Shown here one piece after another: positions 1-5,037 of a DNA stretch of 7,358 bases (the stretch's first letter is position 1; each line of letters starts with the position of its first letter). The notes under the pieces are model-generated. The model was not told where the DNA came from. It ran no database searches and saw nothing but the letters and a program-made list of their open reading frames with translations. The stretch lies in assembly GCA_016781775.1 (NCBI GenBank), contig JADDPR010000471.1, positions 2,376 to 9,733 on the forward strand. The letters run 5' to 3'. The position numbers were made by a program, and so were the translations under genes. Source of the stretch: Rubrobacter sp. (GTDB taxonomy: Bacteria; Actinomycetota; Rubrobacteria; Rubrobacterales; Rubrobacteraceae).

Positions 1-1254
1 GGGCTTTGGTGGGGGAGGGGGCTGGTTGGCCGGCCTATGGAGGGCGCGGGCGGCGTCTATGCGGCCGGTGCCGAAGTACGGGTCGCGGCCGCCGGGGCCG
101 AGGTCTGCGGTGTTGGAGAGGATGCGGTTTCGGATCTGCTCGTTCGAGAGGCCCTCGTCAGCGAGGAGGCTTGCGAGGGCGGCGACGTGGGGGGTCGCCA
201 TGCTCGTGCCGTTCATGTACCCGTAGCCACCGGGGAGGGTGGAGAGGACGCCGACGCCGGGGGCGGCGACGTCCACCCAGTCGCCCATGGTGGAGAAGGA
301 GGCGCGGTTGTCGTAGCGGTTGGTTGCGGCGACGGCGATGGCGTTGGAGTAGGCGGCGGGGTACTGGACGGTGCCGTCCCCGCTGTTACCCGCGGCGGCG
401 GCGACGACGGCGCCGTTGTTCCAGGCGTAGTCCACCGCCTTCTTCAGGAGGCTGGAGGGGGCCGGGCCGGTGAGGGAGAGGTTGATGACGTCGGCCCCGT
501 TGTCCGCGGCCCACACTATGCCCTCGGCGACGTCGGAGTCGTAGCCGATCCTGCCCTGTAGCGTCTTGGCGACGAGGATCTCGCAACCGGGGCAGCCCCC
601 GGAGATCCCGATGCCGTTCCCGGTCCGGGCGGCGGCGATGCCGGCGACGTGGGTGCCGTGCCCGAGGGCGTCGTCGGCGGTGGCGTCCTCGTTTACGAAG
701 TCCTTCTGGGCGACGACCTTGCCGGCGAGGTCCGGGTGTCCCGCGGTGATGCCGGAGTCGACGACGGCGACCCTGACGCCATTCCCGCGGGTGTCGTCCC
801 AGGCGGAACGGAAGCCGGTCTTTTTGAGGCCCCACTGGTCCCGGAGCCCCGGGTCCCCGGGCGAGTACGACGCCTCGCGCGCGTGGTCGTACTCGACCGA
901 CCGGACCCCCGGCTCCCCTTCGAGCTTCTCCTTCGCGCGGCGGAGTTTTTCCGGGGTGGCTTGCGTTGGGGCGGCCTCCGCCTCGGGGACCGTGACGACC
1001 TCGGCGTTTACGGCCTCGATTTTCTCCTCCGCCTCGACCTTCGTGGCCCCGACGGCGCCGTCCGCGGCCCCCTCGGCGGCGCCCTCCTCGTAGGTGACGA
1101 TCAAACGTCCCGTCGCCCCGGCGACGTCCTCTTCAAGTGTTCCGTCTTTCGGCGCCTGACCCCACGCCCAGGATGCCACGGCATAAGAAACGAACATGAA
1201 TGCGCCGAGGAGAGCCCCCAACACCACGCATAGCTGCCTCGAAGAAGCCGTCAC
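1..1254 (-). CDS. Secreted subtilisin-like serine protease (S8), C-terminus beyond window
   Basis: Extracytoplasmic endopeptidase of the subtilase family, closest in feel to thermitase. The 418 residues visible run in order: a hydrophobic export segment (about 8-30, possible cleavage after A30 or A34), an I9-type inhibitory propeptide (about 48-125, beginning GRLIVTYEEG), then the catalytic domain. The catalytic residues are all present: D166 in VAVVDSGI, H199 in GHGTHVAG, oxyanion-hole N290 in AAGNSGDG and S351 in NGTSMATPHVA. An active enzyme is therefore expected. A CPGC pair (C221, C224) follows the His motif. The last visible residues are a proline run, so a linker and further domain, or a short tail, lies outside the window; there is no stop in frame. 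The GTG start was chosen because a GGGAGGGGGA ribosome site precedes it by a few bases and the export segment follows directly. The gene is transcribed alone after the hairpin that closes the upstream glutaredoxin gene. The substrate is unknown. Confidence 0.95.
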   Translation of the reverse strand, partial: MTASSRQLCVVLGALLGAFMFVSYAVASWAWGQAPKDGTLEEDVAGATGRLIVTYEEGAAEGAADGAVGATKVEAEEKIEAVNAEVVTVPEAEAAPTQATPEKLRRAKEKLEGEPGVRSVEYDHAREASYSPGDPGLRDQWGLKKTGFRSAWDDTRGNGVRVAVVDSGITAGHPDLAGKVVAQKDFVNEDATADDALGHGTHVAGIAAARTGNGIGISGGCPGCEILVAKTLQGRIGYDSDVAEGIVWAADNGADVINLSLTGPAPSSLLKKAVDYAWNNGAVVAAAAGNSGDGTVQYPAAYSNAIAVAATNRYDNRASFSTMGDWVDVAAPGVGVLSTLPGGYGYMNGTSMATPHVAALASLLADEGLSNEQIRNRILSNTADLGPGGRDPYFGTGRIDAARALHRPANQPPPPPKP

Positions 1255-1281
1255 GCCGTTCCCCCTCCCATGCCCCCACAC

Positions 1282-1312
1282 AAGTTTCGCCCGATGCAAC
1301 TTTACGGGGCGA
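1282..1312 (-). promoter_or_regulatory. Overlapping alternative helices in the protease leader
   Basis: Read on the minus strand, the leader 28-58 bases before the protease start contains two interleaved inverted repeats. Helix 1 pairs TCGCCC (1312-1307) with GGGCGA (1292-1287). Helix 2 pairs AAGTT (1302-1298), which lies in the loop of helix 1, with AACTT (1286-1282), which directly follows helix 1. With no spacer between the two right-hand arms the helices are probably mutually exclusive, as in a simple RNA switch, rather than a standard pseudoknot. Helix 2 is short and A/U-rich, so this may be chance. No known riboswitch consensus was recognised. Confidence 0.3.
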
Positions 1313-1451
1313 TCGGATAAATAACTCTAACAGGCCATCTTCCCTGGGGCCATCTTTTGCGAGGGGGTACGTAGCCCTCAGCCGGGAGCTTCAGGGGAGT
1401 GTAATCGTATACGGGTTGGGGGGAGGAGCGGGACGCGAGGCGGAACCCGCG

Positions 1452-1487
1452 GGGGACCGCGCCGTCCCCCGTACGGGCGCGGTCCCC
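1452..1487 (-). terminator. Strong GC hairpin after the glutaredoxin gene
   Basis: A perfect 12-base inverted repeat: GGGGACCGCGCC (1452-1463) against its reverse complement (1476-1487), with a 12-base loop. It starts 18 bases past the stop codon of the minus-strand glutaredoxin gene. No T-run follows it on the minus strand, so it fits the tail-less terminator-like hairpins common in high-G+C bacteria; it could instead be an mRNA 3' stabiliser. The rest of the gap 1255-1505 holds the protease leader (1282-1312), an 8-base palindrome CGTATACG (1406-1413) and a weak GAGGG/CCCTC stem (1361-1379). No gene was seen there. Confidence 0.5.
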
Positions 1488-1505
1488 GGGTGTGGGGGTG
1501 GGGCG

Positions 1506-1754
1506 CTAGGCCCTCCCCGAGGCGTAGTGCTCGTCGAGGTACTCGACGATGGCGTCGGACTCGGCCATCATGACGCCGCGCTCGGCGTCGACGAGGAATG
1601 GCACCTGGTGCGAGCCGCTCAGCTTCTCCAGCACCTCGGACGAGCGGCTGCCCTCCTCCGTGGAGTGGGCGACCCAGCTCAGGCCAAGCTCGCTCAGCCG
1701 CGCCCGGACCTTGGCGCTGTAGGGGCAACTCTCCTTCTGGTATAGCTCCAGCAC
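1506..1754 (-). CDS. Glutaredoxin / GST-N-like thiol protein
   Basis: A small cytosolic thioredoxin-fold protein of 82 residues, the normal size for a bacterial glutaredoxin. It begins with a short beta strand (LELYQ) and the active-site motif C10-P11-Y12-S13, a monothiol-type CPYS. The cis-proline loop is Q50-V51-P52-F53, followed by an ES-D segment (E65-S66-D67) and a helix ending EYLDEHY, the pattern seen in the N-terminal domain of glutathione S-transferases and in GST-N-like glutaredoxins. The likely role is thiol-disulfide exchange or deglutathionylation-type chemistry. The thiol carrier in the cell is unknown, since many actinobacteria use mycothiol or other thiols. The GTG start has a GGAAGGAG ribosome site six bases upstream. 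It is divergent from the plus-strand peptidase-like gene and followed by a strong hairpin, so it is probably monocistronic. Confidence 0.88.
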   Translation of the reverse strand: MLELYQKESCPYSAKVRARLSELGLSWVAHSTEEGSRSSEVLEKLSGSHQVPFLVDAERGVMMAESDAIVEYLDEHYASGRA

Positions 1755-1848
1755 GTTACGCTCCTTCCTCTCGTTTCCCCAAACCTACCACGCGGGCTCG
1801 CCGCGGGCGGGACCGGACACGACCTGACCCGAAAAGAAATTTGGTTCG

Positions 1849-1854
1849 TAGAAT
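1849..1854 (+). promoter_or_regulatory. Candidate -10 element for the LAS peptidase-like gene
   Basis: TAGAAT matches the TATAAT consensus at five of six positions and lies in an AT-rich island (1831-1856) of an otherwise GC-rich divergent spacer. The best upstream -35 match is CTGACC (1824-1829), with a spacer of 19, which is long. The surrounding CGTAGAATACG has palindromic CGTA/TACG arms, so the reverse strand reads TATTCT and could serve the divergent glutaredoxin gene. A start near 1861 would give a leader of about 80 bases. The evidence is motif only. Confidence 0.3.
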
Positions 1855-1939
1855 ACGGGTAGATGGACGGGTTGATCTCTCTGAAGTTGCGCGGGTCTCG
1901 GTGCCTCGCCGGGGTACCGGCGGGCGCCGCGGGGGGCGT

Positions 1940-2653
1940 ATGAGGGGGGTCGGGAGGGTCGCGCGGGCGGTCCTGACCCTGGGGGTGGTGGCGGCCCTGT
2001 GCGCCTTCGTGGTGTTGTTGGTGGGGCCGCGTCACCTCGGGGACGGGTTGAGCGCGGAGGACGTGCGCTGCCCGAAGGGGCTGGACGATACCGGCATCTC
2101 GCTCGAACGCTTCTTCGGCGGGGAGGACGAGGAGCCCGTGAGCGGCGAGGTTCGGGCGCTCTTGGAGGACCCGAACTTCGGGGCGTCGCCGGCGGCGGTC
2201 GAGGACCTGAGGGCCGGGATCGTGGACGAGCGCCTCGTCCGGGCGCTCCTGGCGATAACGGAGGAGCACAAGATCTGCGCCGACGCTTTCAAGGAAGGCC
2301 ACTACTTCCTGCCCGGCGTCAAGGACGGGCCGTTCATCCCCGAGGGCTACGGCGAGGCCGGGGGGCTGCCGAACACCCACTTCTATGGGCGGGCCGTGGA
2401 CATCTGGGACGTGGACGGCAAGCCCATCGAGGGCAACGGCGGCGACCCGGACGTGCGGGACGTCGGCTGGATCCTGGCCGGCCTCGGGAGAGACGAGCGC
2501 CCCGACCAGATTATCGGCCCCCCCGGCTGGACCAGAGCCCTCGACCGTACTTACGAGGAGGGCTGGATCCTTACGAAGGACCAGACGGAGCTCCACAGGG
2601 ACCACATCCACCTGGGCTTCACGCGGGAGAACGGGACGCAAAACACAAGGTAG
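1940..2653 (+). CDS. Membrane-anchored or secreted LAS/M15-type metallopeptidase-like protein
   Basis: A 237-residue protein with an N-terminal hydrophobic helix (about 9-29) that would export or anchor it outside the membrane. The C-terminal domain carries the zinc-site pattern of the LAS group (VanY/M15, lysostaphin, hedgehog): H147-x2-G150-x-A152-x-D154 in THFYGRAVDIW, and D221-H222-I223-H224 near the C-terminus, with E217 just before. H147, D154 and H224 would be the zinc ligands, with D221 or E217 as a possible general acid/base. Many actinobacterial proteins share a similar HxxGRAVDI ... DHIHxGF domain without a proven function. A peptidoglycan carboxypeptidase or endopeptidase role is inferred. 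C44 and C113 could form a disulfide. ATG 1940 was chosen because GGGGGGCG lies directly upstream and it begins the hydrophobic segment; the frame is open further upstream but that part is low-complexity Arg/Pro. It is convergent with the arginase-family gene. Confidence 0.82.
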   Translation: MRGVGRVARAVLTLGVVAALCAFVVLLVGPRHLGDGLSAEDVRCPKGLDDTGISLERFFGGEDEEPVSGEVRALLEDPNFGASPAAVEDLRAGIVDERLVRALLAITEEHKICADAFKEGHYFLPGVKDGPFIPEGYGEAGGLPNTHFYGRAVDIWDVDGKPIEGNGGDPDVRDVGWILAGLGRDERPDQIIGPPGWTRALDRTYEEGWILTKDQTELHRDHIHLGFTRENGTQNTR

Positions 2654-2662
2654 CCAGCGGCC

Positions 2663-2677
2663 GGCCTTGAGAAGGCC
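2663..2677 (+). terminator. Short hairpin after the LAS peptidase-like gene
   Basis: GGCCTT (2663-2668) and AAGGCC (2672-2677) form a six-base stem with a three-base loop, 9 bases past the stop. There is no T-run. A second small stem, CTCGC/GCGAG (2693-2706), follows. For the convergent minus-strand gene, GCCTC/GAGGC arms (2743-2739 and 2730-2726) and the palindrome CCTCCGGAGG (2733-2742) lie just past its stop. This 99-base convergent gap probably terminates both transcripts, but none of the hairpins is strong. Confidence 0.35.
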
Positions 2678-2752
2678 CGATCCCCCGACGAACTCGCGTG
2701 GGCGAGACCGCCCCCCGAAAGCTTCGCCTCTACCTCCGGAGGCCGGGTACGG

Positions 2753-3640
2753 CTACGGGGCCGGGTCCCGCGCCTCGAGCACGGCTATGCACGAGAAGGC
2801 CGTTTCCAGGACCGCGCCCTCTTCGCCCAGCCCGGGATCGTAGGACGCCACGCCGACCGCCGCCACGCTGAAGCGCTCCCGGATCATGACGAGGGCTTCT
2901 TCGAGCTCCCCGCGCGTCAGCCCGCCGGGTACGGCGAACCCGTTGGCCTTGCCGACCTTCTCCGGGTCCAGGACGTCCAGGTCCAGGTGAACGTAGACCC
3001 TCGCCACCCTCGTTCGCAGCCCGTCGAGGGCTGCGCCGAGCCCCTCGTACCACCTTCTATCGCCCGCCGGTCCCCCGGCCACCACGCCGATCCCGGCCTC
3101 GTCCAGCCGCTCTTGCTCGGCCGGCTGGACGTCGCGCGCGCCGACGAGGACCACGTTCGCCGCGTCCACCGGGACGAAACCGGGGATGGTCGCGGCCATC
3201 GAGCCCCAGCAGTCTCCCACGGCGATGGCGAGACCCATCCCGTCCACGAAGCCGCTCGTCGTGGTCTCCGGGGTGTTGAAGTCGGCGTGGGCGTCGAACC
3301 ACAGGATCCCCAACCCCTCCGCCCCGACCCCGGCCACGGTCCCCACGCAAGCGTTGCAGTTGCCGGAGAGCACCAGGGGAGACTCCCCGGCGCCCGACGC
3401 CGCCCTCGCCTCCTCGGCTATGCGCTTGTTGAGCGCGAAAGCGGCGGCGACCTCCAGAGGAGGGGCGTCCCCCAGCTCCAGGACCACCGGCCTGACCGCG
3501 AGACGAGCGCGCCGGAGCGCCTCCTCCAGGCCGTTTTCGAGAAGGTGTTCGGGGCCGCGTCCCATGCGAAAGCCGCGTCGCCCCGAGTCGTAGGGGACGA
3601 GGATGGCGCGAAGGGTCGGGCTGCCGGAGTTTCCTGTCAC
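2753..3640 (-). CDS. Arginase-family (ureohydrolase fold) protein with altered metal and substrate site
   Basis: A 295-residue protein, the usual length for the arginase/agmatinase/formiminoglutamase family. Two of the three metal motifs are intact: D116-A-H118-A-D120 and D220-L-D222-x-x-D225-P. The first motif, normally GGDHS, reads S92-G-N94-C95-N96, so the His ligand of the first Mn is replaced by Cys (or lost) and the adjacent Asp by Asn. The loop after DAHAD (N122-T-P-E-T-T-T-S129-G) is strikingly arginase-like, yet the position of the arginase shuttle His (human H141) is D133, and the guanidinium-binding Glu (human E277) aligns with S266. It may be a hydrolase for a different amidine or amide, a one-metal enzyme, or a non-catalytic relative. 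Calling it arginase would be unsafe. The GTG start is the first possible one, with an in-frame TAG 12 bases upstream. There is no Shine-Dalgarno, and a -10-like TAGAAT sits six bases before it, fitting a leaderless mRNA. A hairpin separates it from the aldolase gene. Confidence 0.88.
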   Translation of the reverse strand: MTGNSGSPTLRAILVPYDSGRRGFRMGRGPEHLLENGLEEALRRARLAVRPVVLELGDAPPLEVAAAFALNKRIAEEARAASGAGESPLVLSGNCNACVGTVAGVGAEGLGILWFDAHADFNTPETTTSGFVDGMGLAIAVGDCWGSMAATIPGFVPVDAANVVLVGARDVQPAEQERLDEAGIGVVAGGPAGDRRWYEGLGAALDGLRTRVARVYVHLDLDVLDPEKVGKANGFAVPGGLTRGELEEALVMIRERFSVAAVGVASYDPGLGEEGAVLETAFSCIAVLEARDPAP

Positions 3641-3646
3641 GGGCGC

Positions 3647-3652
3647 ATTCTA
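3647..3652 (-). promoter_or_regulatory. Candidate -10 of a leaderless promoter for the arginase-family gene
   Basis: On the minus strand TAGAAT (five of six matches to TATAAT) is followed by exactly six bases (GCGCCC) and then the GTG start codon. Bacterial transcription normally begins six to seven bases past the -10 hexamer, so the mRNA would start at, or next to, the initiation codon. No ribosome-binding sequence is present, unlike the other genes here. No convincing -35 hexamer was found. Confidence 0.5.
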
Positions 3653-3688
3653 CGTTGCGGGATCGACGCGAGATGGGGAACGCGGCGA

Positions 3689-3732
3689 GCGACACGGCCG
3701 ACCGATGAGGGGTCGTCGGCCGGCCGTGTCGC
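3689..3732 (-). terminator. Long hairpin after the aldolase gene
   Basis: GCGACACGGCCG (3689-3700) is a perfect inverted repeat of 3721-3732. A second register, GGCCGAC (3696-3702) with GTCGGCC (3715-3721), extends the stem if four bases bulge. It starts 19 bases after the aldolase stop and lies before the arginase-family promoter. There is no T-run on the minus strand, so it is either a tail-less terminator or a 3'-end protecting structure. Confidence 0.5.
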
Positions 3733-3751
3733 GGAGGTCGGCGGCGGGGGA

Positions 3752-4774
3752 TTACGCGGCTTCTTCCATCTCCTCGGAGTAGCTGCCGTAGCGGGCGGCG
3801 CCGTTCATCTTGAGGCGGTGGTAGAAGGCCTGCTGGGCGACCTCGGCGTTGCCCGCATCACCCTTCCAGGTCTTCATCGGGAGGTCCTGCAGCGCCCGGG
3901 CGTAGGAGAACGAGAGCTCCCACGGGAGGTTGGGGTAGAGCTTGTTCATGGCGTTGAGGTGCGCAGTGGCCTGCTTGTCGCTCTGGCCGCCGGAGAGGAA
4001 GACGACCCCGGGGACGGCGGTGGGGACGCTCCTGGAGAGGTTCTCGACCGTGCGGCGCGCGACCTCCTCCACGCCGGCCTGCTCGGGGGCGTCCTTGCCG
4101 GAGATGACCATGTTCGGCTTGAGGAGCATCCCCTTGAGGTAGACGCCGGCCTCGAAGATCCGGGCGAACGTCGCGCGCAAGGTCCTCTCCGTGACCTCGT
4201 CGCACTGCTCTATGGAGTGGTCGCCGTCTATAAGGACCTCGGGCTCGACGATGGGGACGATGTCCTGCTCCTGGCAGGCGGCGGCGTACCTCGCGAGCAC
4301 GAAGGCGTTGGCGTCGATGCAGTTCTGGGTCGGGATGCCGTCGCCGATGGTGATCACCGCCCGCCACTTGGCGAAGCGGGCGCCCAGCTCCCTGTACTCC
4401 CCGAGCCTCTCCCGCAGCCCGTCGAGGCCCTCGGTCAGCTTCTCGCCGGGGGAGAGGGCCATCTCCTTCGCGCCGCCGTCGACCTTGATGCCGGGGATGA
4501 CGCCCTGCTCCTTGAGGATCTCGGTGAGGAGCCTGCCGTCCGAGGCCTCCTGGCGGATTGTCTCGTCGAAGAGGATCACGCCGGCGAGGTAGTCCCCGAT
4601 CCTGGGGGTCGTGAAGAGCAGCTCCCGGTAGTCCCTGCGGCTCTCCTCGCTCGACTCGACCCCGACCGCCTCGAAGCGCTTACCGATCGTCCCGAAGCTC
4701 TCGTCTGCGGCGAGGATGCCCTTCCCCTCCGGCACGAGGGAACGGGCGGTCTTCTCCAGCTCCTGTGCGTTCAC
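3752..4774 (-). CDS. Class I fructose-bisphosphate aldolase (Schiff-base type)
   Basis: Cytosolic enzyme that interconverts fructose 1,6-bisphosphate with glyceraldehyde 3-phosphate and dihydroxyacetone phosphate in glycolysis and gluconeogenesis. It is 340 residues, about 20 shorter than the animal enzyme. The animal-type active site is complete: D24 in GILAADES, K97 in GIKVDGG, K137 in AKWRAV, E177 in PIVEPEVL, the Schiff-base lysine K219 in GMLLKPNMV, S261-G-G in FLSGGQSD, and phosphate-binding R293 in SYARALQ. The animal C-terminal Tyr tail is replaced by a short acidic end (SYSEEMEEAA). GTG 4774 was chosen because GGAAGGAG lies immediately upstream and the family N-terminus (LEKTARSLVPEGKGILAADE) starts right after; the frame stays open upstream to about 5035 but that part has no family match and overlaps the next gene antisense-like. 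It is preceded by the terminator of the small gene and closed by a hairpin, so it is probably transcribed alone; a TATGCT (4819-4814) is a weak -10 candidate. Confidence 0.97.
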   Translation of the reverse strand: MNAQELEKTARSLVPEGKGILAADESFGTIGKRFEAVGVESSEESRRDYRELLFTTPRIGDYLAGVILFDETIRQEASDGRLLTEILKEQGVIPGIKVDGGAKEMALSPGEKLTEGLDGLRERLGEYRELGARFAKWRAVITIGDGIPTQNCIDANAFVLARYAAACQEQDIVPIVEPEVLIDGDHSIEQCDEVTERTLRATFARIFEAGVYLKGMLLKPNMVISGKDAPEQAGVEEVARRTVENLSRSVPTAVPGVVFLSGGQSDKQATAHLNAMNKLYPNLPWELSFSYARALQDLPMKTWKGDAGNAEVAQQAFYHRLKMNGAARYGSYSEEMEEAA

Positions 4775-4820
4775 GGCTCTCCTTCCTCTTTTGTCCCACT
4801 TTTCCTTGCGGGAAGCATAG

Positions 4821-4850
4821 CAAAGGCCCCGGCGCCGAAGCTCCGGGACC
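4821..4850 (-). terminator. Intrinsic terminator with cUUCGg tetraloop
   Basis: On the minus strand, GGTCCCGG (4850-4843) pairs with CCGGGGCC (4832-4825), eight pairs with one G-U. Inside lie an A/G mismatch, two further G-C pairs and a TTCG loop closed by C-G, the very stable cUUCGg tetraloop. TTT follows directly (4824-4822). It sits 35 bases after the stop of the small charged gene and before the aldolase start, so it should separate the two transcripts. Confidence 0.7.
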
Positions 4851-4884
4851 TCGTATTGCGTGCGAACCCGCCGGACGCCGAGAT

Positions 4885-5037
4885 CTAGGCCCTGACGAGC
4901 TCCCGGTCCTGCCTCTTCGGGGCCTCGGGCTTCTCGCCGCGACCGGCCTTCCTCTCCGCCGTCTGCTTCTCGCGAGACTCCTCGCGCCTCCTGCGGGCCT
5001 CTTGCTCCGCCCGGTAGTCCCTGCTCGTGTAGCACAT
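4885..5037 (-). CDS. Small highly charged protein, unrecognised
   Basis: A 50-residue protein starting MCYTSRDYRAEQEARRRREE. From about residue 6 on it is almost entirely Arg, Lys, Glu, Gln and Ala, likely one long charged helix, and then a Gly/Pro-containing basic end (KAGRGEKPEAPKRQDREL). There is no membrane segment. The only cysteine is residue 2, which would become N-terminal if the Met is removed. Short actinobacterial proteins beginning MCY followed by a charged helix feel familiar, but I cannot name a family. Support for it being real: an AAGGAGG ribosome site 12 bases before the ATG (a long spacing), a good intrinsic terminator 35 bases after the stop, and a charged protein-like composition. 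A start 15 codons further upstream is possible in frame, but it would place the ribosome site inside the gene. Confidence 0.65.
   Translation of the reverse strand: MCYTSRDYRAEQEARRRREESREKQTAERKAGRGEKPEAPKRQDRELVRA

Noticed and set aside
649..1233. Open frames on the plus strand across the protease gene
   Set aside because: They are antisense to intact S8 catalytic and propeptide motifs, with no domain of their own.
1282..1312. A classical H-type pseudoknot in the protease leader
   Set aside because: The pairing order fits, but there is no base between the two 3' arms and too short a first loop to span the helices, so alternative helices are more plausible.
1598..1939. Upstream in-frame extension of the LAS peptidase-like gene
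   Set aside because: It overlaps the glutaredoxin gene on the other strand and is Arg/Pro/Ser low complexity. The ATG at 1940 has a ribosome site and begins the hydrophobic segment.
2987..4888. A 633-codon open frame on the plus strand
   Set aside because: It runs antisense across the arginase-family and aldolase genes, whose motifs are unmistakable. Its translation has no recognisable domain and is the usual shadow frame of GC-rich codon use.
4775..5035. N-terminal extension of the aldolase
   Set aside because: The frame is open, but the added residues match no aldolase, it would overlap the small gene out of frame and run through its terminator, and the GTG at 4774 has a strong ribosome site.
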